From Streptococcus oralis (GTDB lineage: Bacteria > Bacillota > Bacilli > Lactobacillales > Streptococcaceae): a stretch of 64,000 bases of DNA. The stretch is from positions 1,984,001 through 2,048,000 of the forward strand of contig NZ_CP097843.1 in the NCBI RefSeq assembly GCF_023611505.1, in the 5' to 3' direction. The number at the start of each line of letters is the position of its first letter. The first letter of the stretch is position 1. Made by a program: the position numbers and the translations under genes. A model generated the notes under the pieces. The model had not been told where the DNA came from. It worked only from the letters and a program-made list of their open reading frames with translations, and did no database searches. Below, piece after piece: positions 43,254-51,024 of this stretch.

Positions 43254-43708
43254 TCATTTGTCATTTCTTCTCAATGTAATAACTGCATGGCATATCAAGC
43301 CAAATACAAGAGAAAAACAGCCACCGCCAAATAGTGATGCTCCCCACCCTGCACCCGACATTGTCATAAAACCGCCAACAAAGAAAATACCAATGCCAAG
43401 AAATATCCCGACACCATAAAAAAGTCCAATTGCCATATCATACTTATTAAATTGTCGTTTCTCTTTTTTTCACATGTTTCCATTTTTGTTATTACCTCCT
43501 TCGCAAAATCGTCCATGTGGACTCCAAAAAGAAAACAAATTTTTTTCAACGTATTTAAATCGGGTTCATTAACATCTCTCTCCCAATTCGATAGCGCCTG
43601 CCGGGTAACATTCAATTTCCCAGCCAGTTCTTCCTGTGTCATTCCCGATTGTGTTCGCAGATGACGTATTTGCTTTCCTGTTGTAATATCCGTCTGTTTC
43701 TGGTTCAA
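43254..43708 (-). pseudogene. XRE-family regulator with membrane tail, broken by a frameshift
   Basis: The N-terminal 70 residues are a clear HTH_3/XRE domain (IRHLRTQSGMTQEELAGKLN, ALSNWERDVNEPDLNTLKK). After a run of seven A (plus-strand T at 43464-43470) the frame passes into a stop at 43364. Adding one base restores KKEKRQFNKYDMAIGLFYGV and two membrane segments to a stop at 43254, giving about 150 residues. The original protein was probably a membrane-tethered regulator. A sequencing error in the homopolymer is the alternative. Confidence 0.7.
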
Positions 43709-43789
43709 AATGGTTCCTCCTCTCTGATGCTGATTTTATCAATGATATTTCGCAATAGCCAGCAATGAACGTTTGCATTGCGCAAGATG

Positions 43790-45709
43790 TTACATTATCT
43801 TCTGAAACATATGCCGGATCTTGTCTAAACGGCTGTTCGGGCGGCGTGGCTGAAACACAGGCTCGCCGGAAGTTTCCTGATACCCTTTTAATTCTGTAAT
43901 GCAGACACTTCTTCCATTTGTATAAAAATTCAAATCATTTCTATATTCACCAATACAACGGGCAGGGATTTCCCCCTTAAAAATAACTTCATCTTTTTCA
44001 AGTCTGGTTGATTCAATGATTGCGCAATACTTTGGTGCGTCATTATAAGCCCGTGAAAGATATTCCTGCGGTGCAAAAAGGGTAAAGGAAAGGTATGGTT
44101 CCAACAGTTGTGTTCCTGCTTTTTTCAATGCCTGCTCCAACACGACAGGCGCAAGAAAACGAAAATCAGCGGGGGTGCTGACCGGGCTGTAATAAACTCC
44201 ATAATCAAAACAAATTTGGCAGTCTGTCACTCCCCAGCCATATAAGCCCTGCTCCATTCCATAACGCACACCCTCCATGACGGCATTTTGAAAACTTTGG
44301 TTTAAATAGCCGAGAGATACCTCGCTTTTATATTGTGTTCCGCTTCCAACAGGAAGCGGTGTTACAGTCAAACCAATAGATGCCCAAAACGGATTCGGCG
44401 GCACTTCAATATGAATCGTGTAGCTCGCTTTTTTTTGCGGTCTTTCCAGATAAATAACCGAAGGCTCTTTCATAGCCACGCCCACATGATATTTTTCTTC
44501 TAATAGCGAACAAATAACTTCTAACTGTACTTTTCCCAAAAAAGATAATATAATCTCATGTGTAACAGTATCAATGTCAAAATGCAAAAGAGGGTCTGTA
44601 TCAGCAATCTCTGTGAGGGCATTTAACAGGGCTTCCCTTTGCTCCGGCTTTTGCGGCTCTACCGTTGTCCGAAGTAATGGCATGGGATTATCAATCCGTG
44701 TTTTGTGAGGCAGGAGTTTTTCATTTCCCAGAATGTCGTTCAGTTTCAAAGTATCATCAGCTAAAATAACAATTTCTCCCGGACAGGCATGGTCAACCGG
44801 GACGATTTCACCATTTGACGGAATACACATTTCTGTAATCTTTATTTTTTCCTTTTTTGACAGCAGCAGGGTATCCCGTAAATGGAGCGTCCCATGATAC
44901 AGGCGTAAATAAGAAAGCCGTTTTTTCCGCTCTGTATACTCAACCTTAAAAACATATCCACATAATTCAGACTGAATATCGTCTGTTTCTGTAATGAAAG
45001 TTTCTGTAATCGCTTCAATCAGTTTTTCTGTTCCTAAATTGTCTTTTGCACTCCCATGATAAACAGGAAACAAAGAGCAGCATCTGGTTCTTTTGCACTT
45101 TTCATATTGTAATTCCTGTATATCCAAAGAATCCTCTGCAACATATCGTTCTAATAGTTCATCGCTTCCGGAAATAATCATATCCCATTTGTCCAAATCA
45201 GAAATATCGGTCATGGTTATCTTTGGCGACAGGGAAACCTCCTGCATGACAATCATATCACTGGTAAGTTTATCTTTAATGCTTTGGTAAACACGCCGCA
45301 GGTCGATCCCATTTTGGTCTATCTTATTTATAAAGATAATTGTCGGAATGTCCATTTTCTGAAGCGCATGGAATAATATACGGGTTTGTGCCTGTACGCC
45401 GTCTTTTGCCGAAATGACTAAAACAGCTCCGTCAAGGACAGATAAAGAGCGGTATGCTTCGGTTAAAAAATCCATATGACCGGGAGTGTCCACGATATTG
45501 ATTTTATAATCATTCCAGCAAAAAGAAGTAACCGCTGTCTGAATGGTAATTCCGCGCTGCCGTTCCAAAATCATAGTGTCTGTTCTTGTAGTTCCTTTAT
45601 CCACGTTTCCTTGTTCCGCAATCGCTCCACTGGTGTACAGCAGGCTTTCCGTCAATGTTGTTTTTCCTGCGTCTACATGGGCGAGAATTCCAATATTGAT
45701 TATTTTCAT
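43790..45709 (-). CDS. tet(32): ribosomal protection tetracycline-resistance protein, Tet(32)-like
   Basis: This is a 639-residue EF-G-like GTPase that dislodges tetracycline from the ribosome. The G motifs are all intact: [15 protein letters not shown] (G1), RGITIQTAV (G2), DTPGHMDF (G3) and [10 protein letters not shown] (G4). It is full length for the family, ending [18 protein letters not shown]. By memory of family members the sequence is neither Tet(M), Tet(O) nor Tet(W), and the middle ([20 protein letters not shown]) matches Tet(32). The allele call needs an alignment, since Tet mosaics are common. AAAGGAGG precedes the ATG, downstream of an attenuator leader. Confidence 0.85.
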   Translation of the reverse strand: MKIINIGILAHVDAGKTTLTESLLYTSGAIAEQGNVDKGTTRTDTMILERQRGITIQTAVTSFCWNDYKINIVDTPGHMDFLTEAYRSLSVLDGAVLVISAKDGVQAQTRILFHALQKMDIPTIIFINKIDQNGIDLRRVYQSIKDKLTSDMIVMQEVSLSPKITMTDISDLDKWDMIISGSDELLERYVAEDSLDIQELQYEKCKRTRCCSLFPVYHGSAKDNLGTEKLIEAITETFITETDDIQSELCGYVFKVEYTERKKRLSYLRLYHGTLHLRDTLLLSKKEKIKITEMCIPSNGEIVPVDHACPGEIVILADDTLKLNDILGNEKLLPHKTRIDNPMPLLRTTVEPQKPEQREALLNALTEIADTDPLLHFDIDTVTHEIILSFLGKVQLEVICSLLEEKYHVGVAMKEPSVIYLERPQKKASYTIHIEVPPNPFWASIGLTVTPLPVGSGTQYKSEVSLGYLNQSFQNAVMEGVRYGMEQGLYGWGVTDCQICFDYGVYYSPVSTPADFRFLAPVVLEQALKKAGTQLLEPYLSFTLFAPQEYLSRAYNDAPKYCAIIESTRLEKDEVIFKGEIPARCIGEYRNDLNFYTNGRSVCITELKGYQETSGEPVFQPRRPNSRLDKIRHMFQKIM

Positions 45710-45747
45710 GTGATTGTCCTCCTTTTACAGCCCCAAAAGGGCATAAA

Positions 45748-45784
45748 AATCCCCAGCAGTAAAATACTTTTACCACTGGGGATT
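45748..45784 (-). terminator. attenuator terminator in the tet leader
   Basis: On the minus strand AATCCCCAGTGGTAAAAG pairs with the TTTTACTGCTGGGGATT arm and is followed by TTTT, 39 bases before the tet ATG. It is the terminator form typical of ribosomal-protection gene leaders. Confidence 0.8.
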
Positions 45785-45950
45785 ATAATTTGCGGACATA
45801 CACATATACAGCATACACCTGTTTGTGATTGCTGTTTTTCGGATATGTCAAAATTGATAAGGCAAAAGTATTCTTAAATTGGGTACAAAAAACCAAGCCC
45901 CCACAAAAGGGACTATCATAATCCTTTGTTCCCACTATTTGATTATAGTT

Positions 45951-45974
45951 TTATTTAAGAATACCTTGCCGCAT
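45951..45974 (-). CDS. seven-residue leader peptide of the tet attenuator
   Basis: ATG followed by six codons and TAA encodes MRQGILK, with AGGAG 8 bases upstream (45983-45987). Its last codons lie in GTATTCTTAAAT, which is an exact inverted repeat of ATTTAAGAATAC further downstream (45869-45880), so translation of the peptide would affect leader folding. Confidence 0.6.
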   Translation of the reverse strand: MRQGILK

Positions 45975-46003
45975 ATTTTTTACTCCTTTTTTGGAATGAT
46001 GCT

Positions 46004-46009
46004 ATTATA
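46004..46009 (-). promoter_or_regulatory. -10 box of the tet promoter
   Basis: TATAAT on the minus strand lies about 30 bases upstream of the leader peptide ATG. I see no good -35 hexamer at the usual distance (TTTCTT at 46027-46032 is the best). Confidence 0.6.
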
Positions 46010-46071
46010 TCACATTAGTTTTAGGAAAGAAAGTACCTAAAAGAAATTTTTCTTCCCCTTATATGTAACAA

Positions 46072-46314
46072 TCATACCGACTTTCTGGCGTTCAGAATGG
46101 TTTCTGCTGTCTGCTGTGGTGTTTGGTTGGAATTGTCCAGCCAAAAGCCGATCCGTGGTGTTGTCTGCATAAATGTATCGTATAAGGTTTCAACCGTAAA
46201 GCCGGAATAGCCTGTTTTCTCCCTGTATCGTTCCCTTCCTTTTATTGTTTCCACATCTGGACAAAGAACGACAACCTCAACAGGGTATTTATGCGGCACA
46301 AAAAATATGTACAT
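46072..46314 (-). pseudogene. C-terminal fragment of a P-loop kinase-like protein
   Basis: The frame encodes 80 residues resembling the distal part of an adenylate kinase/phosphotransferase-like NTPase (VVVLCPDVETIKGRERYR, then LYDTFMQTTPRIGFWLDNSN). The expected N-terminal P-loop is missing and there is no ribosome site before the ATG at 46314. It looks truncated where the low-GC cargo meets other DNA. It is not expected to be functional. Confidence 0.55.
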
Positions 46315-46430
46315 GTAACTAATTCAACACATTTATAATTTGAATAGGGACATTATAGCATTTACTAAATACAAATTCAATGTATACGGAAATAAAGATA
46401 TAAGGAGTGGGAAGGATTCCGCCGTAGTCG

Positions 46431-46472
46431 GCATTGTAGGAAAATCCAAAAGTTTAGATTTTCCCACAATGC
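46431..46472. repeat. near-perfect 16-bp inverted repeat at the right edge of the inner element
   Basis: GCATTGTAGGAAAATC and GATTTTCCCACAATGC differ at one position and flank a 10-base loop. There is no T-run, so a terminator is unlikely. Further weak symmetry (GATTCCG at 46415, CGGAAT at 46493) lies outside. It may be a recombinase site, a small inserted element or an old terminus. Confidence 0.75.
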
Positions 46473-46561
46473 TTATCTTTTGGTCTTTGGTTCGGAATAG
46501 TGTAGTGCTGGCGGTCTATCTCTTGTTTTCGGTTGCTTGCTTCCTTACCGTACATGAGCAT
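46454..46561 (-). CDS. 35-residue ORF cut short at the insertion edge
   Basis: ATG 46561 overlaps the stop of the preceding gene (TAATG), an arrangement also used elsewhere in the ICE, so translation is likely to be coupled. The peptide (MLMYGKEASNRKQEIDRQ...) stops inside the inverted repeat at 46431-46472. It may be the 5' stump of an ICE gene interrupted by the inner element; the partner at 34457-34985 cannot be confirmed as its continuation. Confidence 0.4.
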   Translation of the reverse strand: MLMYGKEASNRKQEIDRQHYTIPNQRPKDKHCGKI

Positions 46562-46782
46562 TAGTTCTTCTCATGTTTCTTATATCCTTTCCAAATAAAT
46601 GAAACCTTACTTTTCGGCCAAACACTTTTTAGTAGCATTAAGAACGCTAATGGCAGCCTTTTCGTTTTGATTTCATTTCCAAAGTTATCACATATAGTTA
46701 TCTTGAAGAGTGGCACAAACCAGATCGCAATCAGGACAGTTCCAACCACCCCATGCGCAATAGCATTTAAAAATTGATACAT
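46561..46782 (-). CDS. small membrane protein of the ICE
   Basis: This 73-residue protein has one or two membrane segments (about residues 8-27, possibly 45-58) and a basic tail ending KGYKKHEKN. GGAGG is present upstream of the ATG. It lies between the thioredoxin-like gene and the insertion. Not recognised. Confidence 0.55.
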   Translation of the reverse strand: MYQFLNAIAHGVVGTVLIAIWFVPLFKITICDNFGNEIKTKRLPLAFLMLLKSVWPKSKVSFIWKGYKKHEKN

Positions 46783-46849
46783 ACTACCTCCTTAGACATA
46801 CTTCAATCTGTGAAAAGCTGTCTCGGCCCATTTACTTAGCTTTACCCTT

Positions 46850-47296
46850 TTAGTCATTTATGGCCTCCTGAATACTTTTCTCATCTGCTACAATCTTTTC
46901 CTCCGAATCTCTTGAAGCATATAGATATTTCTTTATTTTTCCCTTACGAATCTTGATGATAGTTGCAGCTTTTTCAACCTGGTATTTTTCTACCAACTTT
47001 TGACCTTCTTCTGTCTGAGTGTCAATGTAAAATGTAGGATAGGAACCTTTATTGGCTGCATCTACAACTACGCTTTTCCCAGCCTGACAGTAAGGACAAT
47101 TTTTTTTATAAAATACTAGGTTTACATTTTGATCAAGCACAGTATTCTGGTATTCCTTCTGAGTAAGGTGAGGATCATAATCTAAGATAAAATAATCTTT
47201 ATACAGCCTATATCCTCCTAAAACTGCGAGACTCACAAGTAAAATGACAAGAAGAGCCCCTAGAGCTAACTTAACATGCGTAAAAAGCTCTTTCAT
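46850..47296 (-). CDS. membrane-anchored thioredoxin-like protein
   Basis: This 148-residue protein has an N-terminal membrane anchor (about 10-32) and an extracytoplasmic thioredoxin-fold domain with the redox motif CPYC near residue 65 (VNLVFYKKNCPYCQAGKS). The cis-Pro segment of classical thioredoxins is replaced by VEKAATIIKIRKG, so a cis-proline is missing. It could handle disulfides in exported ICE proteins, such as adhesin or channel parts. The ATG overlaps the stop of the preceding gene (ATGA). Confidence 0.8.
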   Translation of the reverse strand: MKELFTHVKLALGALLVILLVSLAVLGGYRLYKDYFILDYDPHLTQKEYQNTVLDQNVNLVFYKKNCPYCQAGKSVVVDAANKGSYPTFYIDTQTEEGQKLVEKYQVEKAATIIKIRKGKIKKYLYASRDSEEKIVADEKSIQEAIND

Positions 47297-47715
47297 CCTA
47301 TCTCCTCCTCATCCACAAAATCAAATATGGAACCTTGAACATAATCAATCTTGGCCAATTCTTTTATTTCTAATTTCAAGTTAGTGAACGTTGTCATCAC
47401 TTCTTGAAAGAGTAAAGGATCAAATTCCTCGGAATCCAATACACGGACAATTGGCAACATTGGATAATGATCTCTCAACTCCTCCTGCAGATAATCTGAA
47501 ATCATTTTATCATTCGAGATAACACTATCTACTCTAATGATCGCTGGAATGCTAGAAATACTCTCCTCGTTTTGATAAAAAGTTAAAGCAACATCCCCTG
47601 CAGAAACAGACTCAAATTTTAAGTTATCCGATGAAAGTTTAAAATAATAAGCCAATGGTTCCTGACCAACCCCTGTTAGGTAGTATCCTCTAATAATTTT
47701 GAATAACTCTGACAT
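47293..47715 (-). CDS. ICE protein of unknown function
   Basis: This 140-residue acidic protein has no membrane segment and mixed alpha/beta character (YYLTGVGQEPLAYYFKLSSD; VRVLDSEEFDPLLFQEVM). It is translationally coupled to the thioredoxin-like gene downstream. I do not recognise a family. Confidence 0.6.
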   Translation of the reverse strand: MSELFKIIRGYYLTGVGQEPLAYYFKLSSDNLKFESVSAGDVALTFYQNEESISSIPAIIRVDSVISNDKMISDYLQEELRDHYPMLPIVRVLDSEEFDPLLFQEVMTTFTNLKLEIKELAKIDYVQGSIFDFVDEEEIG

Positions 47716-47730
47716 CGACCTTTCTCCTTC

Positions 47731-47934
47731 CTAACAAACTTTTAAAAGTCTAAACGGAGCTTGATACACATCAGGATAGTGAATCAATCTCTTTTTTCTT
47801 TGTTCAGGAAGTGGTTTACGGTAATGCTTTTGAAGATACTGAAAAGCTAGTCCTAATGTATCAAAAACTAAAACTTTATTCTCCCCATTACAAATATAGT
47901 CACCTAATTCAAAACTGAAAATTACGTACTTCAT
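47731..47934 (-). CDS. small ICE protein of unknown function
   Basis: The predicted length is 67 residues from ATG 47934; a GTG at 47946 overlapping the previous stop is an alternative. The sequence YVIFSFELGDYICNGENKVL suggests a small beta-rich domain followed by a helical segment with basic residues (QKHYRKPLPEQRKKR). No family is recognised. Confidence 0.55.
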   Translation of the reverse strand: MKYVIFSFELGDYICNGENKVLVFDTLGLAFQYLQKHYRKPLPEQRKKRLIHYPDVYQAPFRLLKVC

Positions 47935-47942
47935 TCTTCTTC

Positions 47943-48104
47943 TCACTTTCTATTTTCGCCAACCATTGCCAATAGATCTGTCTCTAATTCAATATCATAT
48001 CCGTTTTCTAAACGAACTCGTTGACGAATCCCTATAAGTGAGAAAACTAATAAAGATCCTCCAACAAATATAAGACTAAATAGTCCAGCTAAAATCAAAA
48101 TCAT
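47943..48104 (-). CDS. 53-residue single-pass membrane protein
   Basis: The ATG at 48104 follows GGAGGA at 6 bases. The first 26 residues are one membrane segment (LILAGLFSLIFVGGSLLVFS), followed by a polar tail rich in acidic and basic residues (RVRLENGYDIELETDLLAMV). It ends beside the next gene's start. Small proteins with this layout often tether or regulate a membrane partner; its role is unknown. Confidence 0.55.
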   Translation of the reverse strand: MILILAGLFSLIFVGGSLLVFSLIGIRQRVRLENGYDIELETDLLAMVGENRK

Positions 48105-48131
48105 ATCATTCCTCCATAGATTATTTTATAT

Positions 48132-48170
48132 ACATTTATATCTTGGTAATAATCGTAGATATAAATGTAA
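48132..48170. repeat. 13-bp perfect inverted repeat downstream of the replication gene
   Basis: TACATTTATATCT and AGATATAAATGTA are exact complements separated by 13 bases. There is no T-run, so a protein-binding site or replication-related structure is more likely than a terminator. Confidence 0.75.
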
Positions 48171-48192
48171 GGCAGTCTGCGGGTTTTTAAAA

Positions 48193-49695
48193 TTATCCAA
48201 TATCAAGCTCAAATAGAGATAGTTGTTGTGTTTGTTTAAAGCCATCTTTAACCCTTTCTATCACTCTCTGAGTGAACTCTATACTTTCTTCAAAGAAAGC
48301 AGCAATATTGGCCATATAAGCCTCCTGACGTTCTTTCTTCACCTGGATAAGGGAAAGCAAGATTGCTTTGATAGAGGCTAATCTGATGCCTCCTCCACGA
48401 CCGTGTTTGACTGTGAAGAAGATCTTTTGTTCTGCTTTGAGAACTTTCAATACTTTGTCTAATGAGCGCTCAGGAATGTTCAACTTCTCTCGTATCTCTT
48501 TTTTCGTCGTCTGGATAAATGGATCCTCAGATTGATAGAAGCCTTCTAAATAGGCCATGACATCTGTTTTCCATTCATGAAGATGACTATTCTTTCTGTC
48601 TGCACGTTTCTTCTTAAACTTGTACCAACGTTGCTTCACAAAGAGATCTGAAGCCTTGAGTTCCTGATTGACCCATGCTTTACATAAAGTCATCACATAG
48701 TCACGACTAGCAGCTTCATATTTTCCTGAGTAGGCGCTTGTGATAATCTTATGATATTCAGCTGAAGAGAGTGGTTCGTCTAGATTCGCATTAAAACTAG
48801 AAAGAACCTCCTCACACTCTTCCTGATCGATTCCTGAAGAGAAGTTCGCTAAAGCTAGCGTGAAAAGAACGTTGTTTCTTCCCATCAAGGCTTTTCCACC
48901 TTTGATATTCCCCTCTCTCATCAGCAATTGATACCAGGGTTCATCAATCTGTTTTACCCCTTCAGAACCTGAAATAACCGTCAAATTTGGCTTTTTACTT
49001 GGGAAGGGAAGGTCTGATTGCTTCATTGACCAATCTAACCACTCCTGGAATGAATAGGTATAGTCAGGTTCAAAGAATTCGACATTATCAGTTCGAGGAA
49101 TCCGAGCAATTCCAAAATGGTTACAGGTTATATCTACTGGTAAGGTTTGAGCAAAGTAATTTCTCAAATTTTGAGAGATTGCTTTGGCCACCTTCACCAC
49201 TCGAAATTGGGAATGAGCTGTAACATAGGCTGATTCTGAGAGGACAAAATAGGCTTGAAATCCTTTATCAGATTTTAGAATCAACGTCGGCATAAAACCC
49301 AGCTCCAGAGAAGCGGTTAAAATATCTCCTGTCGTCATTTCTTCAGCTGCAGAGGTAATATCGAAGTCAATGTAGAATGTGTTAATCTGTCTAAGATTAT
49401 CTTCAGAGTGTCCACGTGTAATCCGTCGACCAGCATCGCTATAGCTTCCGTAGCAATATACGTTAGGAGTCCAGTGTGTAAACTGATCCTGGTTCTCCAG
49501 CAATGATTCGACAGAGGTTAAAACAACACCACGTGCCTTCACCATATTCGCTTTTGAACGATAAGCAAATACAGACCCTCGTCTTCCTTCTTCAGATGAA
49601 GAGATGAGCTGTAGATGACTATTCTTAAATTTTTGTGTTCTTAATCCGTCTTTTGTGATGATGGATAAGCATTTTAATAAATCAATCTTTTTCAT
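48193..49695 (-). CDS. primase-like replication protein (PriCT-type) with C-terminal clamp-binding motif
   Basis: The predicted length is 500 residues from ATG 49695; an ATG six codons upstream (49713) is possible. The N-terminal half resembles an archaeo-eukaryotic-type primase domain (NTFYIDFDITS, then FMPTLILKSDKGFQAYFVLS and ITCNHFGIARIPRTDN). It is followed by a PriCT-like helical domain (about 260-330) and a C-terminal winged-helix segment with KKEIREKLNIPERSLDKVLK. The last residues are QLSLFELDIG, which fits the beta-clamp-binding consensus QL[SD]LF. It probably primes replication of the excised ICE. Confidence 0.75.
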   Translation of the reverse strand: MKKIDLLKCLSIITKDGLRTQKFKNSHLQLISSSEEGRRGSVFAYRSKANMVKARGVVLTSVESLLENQDQFTHWTPNVYCYGSYSDAGRRITRGHSEDNLRQINTFYIDFDITSAAEEMTTGDILTASLELGFMPTLILKSDKGFQAYFVLSESAYVTAHSQFRVVKVAKAISQNLRNYFAQTLPVDITCNHFGIARIPRTDNVEFFEPDYTYSFQEWLDWSMKQSDLPFPSKKPNLTVISGSEGVKQIDEPWYQLLMREGNIKGGKALMGRNNVLFTLALANFSSGIDQEECEEVLSSFNANLDEPLSSAEYHKIITSAYSGKYEAASRDYVMTLCKAWVNQELKASDLFVKQRWYKFKKKRADRKNSHLHEWKTDVMAYLEGFYQSEDPFIQTTKKEIREKLNIPERSLDKVLKVLKAEQKIFFTVKHGRGGGIRLASIKAILLSLIQVKKERQEAYMANIAAFFEESIEFTQRVIERVKDGFKQTQQLSLFELDIG

Positions 49696-49726
49696 GATTT
49701 TTAGCTCTCTCATATCCCTTCACTAG

Positions 49727-49972
49727 TTATAGTTTGAAGTCCAATACACTTATAAAATATGGTGCCAACTCTTTATATGAGAAGTAAATCATTACCCCTC
49801 CTACAATAATTAAAAAGATACTCACCATCCATTCCCAAGTAGTTAGATTTGGAAAGAAATCTTTCTCACCACTCCAGCTAAGTCTGATGTCTGTATTTTT
49901 AGCTATGATAAATACTCCACTGAACGAAATGCACACTCCTACAACAAACAATACAATAAATCCAAAAATCAT
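49727..49972 (-). CDS. small two-segment membrane protein
   Basis: This 81-residue protein has membrane segments at about residues 3-25 and 48-68, with a polar loop between (NTDIRLSWSGEKDFFPNLT). It lies upstream of the replication gene in the same direction. Not recognised. Confidence 0.55.
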   Translation of the reverse strand: MIFGFIVLFVVGVCISFSGVFIIAKNTDIRLSWSGEKDFFPNLTTWEWMVSIFLIIVGGVMIYFSYKELAPYFISVLDFKL

Positions 49973-50015
49973 GTAATTTCCTCCTACCTTCTTCTGAGGT
50001 TTTTTATTTTAACAC

Positions 50016-50327
50016 TTAAATTTTATTTAAGCTCTTAATGTGTGCATCATAAACACACTTTTTCAACTCGAAGAAAACGCTCATATTTTCTTCGATAAAC
50101 AAGCTCTTTTTCACCTCCCCGTCTGCGTAAAACAGACCGTTTAAGAGAAAATTTATTTTCTCTTGAAAAATGTCATCTAACATCAGCTTACTTTTCTCCA
50201 AGCAAGCTACCAAATGCGATGAATTGTTTGCGTAACGCATCGGCATCCCAAAAGCGCTTTCCACGCTTTTAAAATCAAAGCTAGTAAGGGGGCTTTGTGT
50301 AATTTTTTTCCAATCTGTATTTTTCAT
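50016..50327 (-). CDS. ICE protein of unknown function
   Basis: This 103-residue soluble protein is mainly helical and aromatic-rich (SHLVACLEKSKLMLDDIFQE; NMSVFFELKKCVYDAH). GGAGG precedes its ATG. Its gene is followed by a small AT-rich hairpin (CTTAAAT/ATTTAAG, 50017-50033) overlapping the stop codon region. No family is recognised. Confidence 0.55.
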   Translation of the reverse strand: MKNTDWKKITQSPLTSFDFKSVESAFGMPMRYANNSSHLVACLEKSKLMLDDIFQEKINFLLNGLFYADGEVKKSLFIEENMSVFFELKKCVYDAHIKSLNKI

Positions 50328-50351
50328 AGTTCTTTCCTCCTATGTTCATTC

Positions 50352-51023
50352 TCATTTATTCAATAATTCTTCTGATAACAACCTGGTCTCTTTTGCATGT
50401 TCAAAACCAGCAATATAGGCCTCATAATCAACATTAACTTTAACATTAATGGTTCTATTATTTAAACTTCCCATGCGACGATGTTGTTCTTCCAAAACTT
50501 CTGCTGGGATTTTTACCATCAAACCAAATTCTTCTGATGATTGAACCTGTCCCTGAAAACGTTGATCTACTCCATTTAAGAAACCAAGTAAGTACGATTT
50601 CTTATAGTCTTTCCATCTTGCTCTTGATACTGTAGGAAAAAGTCGTTTCAGCCGATATTTAAGGTATAAAAGCGCACCTTCGTAAACCTTACTACAAAAT
50701 TCAGCATCAGATTGATATCCAAAGAAAATTATCTGTGTGATGCCGTCTTCAGGAAGTCGTCTTCTTATCGTTTTACATCTAAAATTTTCACCTAAAATAC
50801 CTGCCAACTTTTCTTGCCACCATGGAAGTCTGTATTCCCATGTTCCTATTGTTTCACCAATATCTTTTTGAGTTTTACTATTCGTTAAATCATTCATAGA
50901 AAGATTATGCTTCACCATAAGTCTTTGAGCCATCAGAAGGGCAGTCTGCCCCTCTTCATCGTTTGGTGCATCGTAAGCTAACTCTAAAAGATTTTGTATC
51001 TTCTCAATAATTTTATTATCCAT
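50352..51023 (-). CDS. DUF2786-like protein
   Basis: The predicted length is 223 residues from ATG 51023, which lies two bases after the previous stop (TGATATG); ATG 51035 is an alternative. The N-terminal 45 residues (KIIEKIQNLLELAYDAPNDE, then ALLMAQRLMVKHNL) match the DUF2786 pattern found in phage and mobile-element proteins. The C-terminal part is basic (LKYRLKRLFPTVSRARWKDY) and could bind nucleic acid. Biochemical role unknown. Confidence 0.65.
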   Translation of the reverse strand: MDNKIIEKIQNLLELAYDAPNDEEGQTALLMAQRLMVKHNLSMNDLTNSKTQKDIGETIGTWEYRLPWWQEKLAGILGENFRCKTIRRRLPEDGITQIIFFGYQSDAEFCSKVYEGALLYLKYRLKRLFPTVSRARWKDYKKSYLLGFLNGVDQRFQGQVQSSEEFGLMVKIPAEVLEEQHRRMGSLNNRTINVKVNVDYEAYIAGFEHAKETRLLSEELLNK

Positions 51024-51024
51024 A

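Larger units (their letters stand above)
34986..46475. mobile_element. clostridial-type integrative mobilizable element carrying tet(32)-like resistance, nested in the ICE
   Basis: Base composition rises sharply at about 34987 and falls back after about 46.3 kb. The backbone encodes a large serine recombinase at one end, TnpW-like, DnaC-like and replisome-organizer proteins, MobA, MobC, a sigma-like protein and a small HTH protein, the set seen in Tn4451-related and similar Clostridiales elements. The cargo at 42.3-46.3 kb is lower in GC. The exact right end is uncertain; the 16-bp inverted repeat at 46431-46472 may mark it. The element splits an ICE operon whose genes continue on both sides. 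Confidence 0.75.

Noticed and set aside
46341..46356. AATAGGGACATT resembling the TTGTCC promoter motif
   Set aside because: The sequence after it lacks NNTTAT at the required distance and the CCTTTAA part is changed, so it is not counted as an eighth copy.
34986..46475. Tn916-type transposon as carrier of the tet gene
   Set aside because: There is no tyrosine integrase or Tn916 transfer gene; the recombinase is a large serine recombinase with DnaC/MobA/MobC neighbours.
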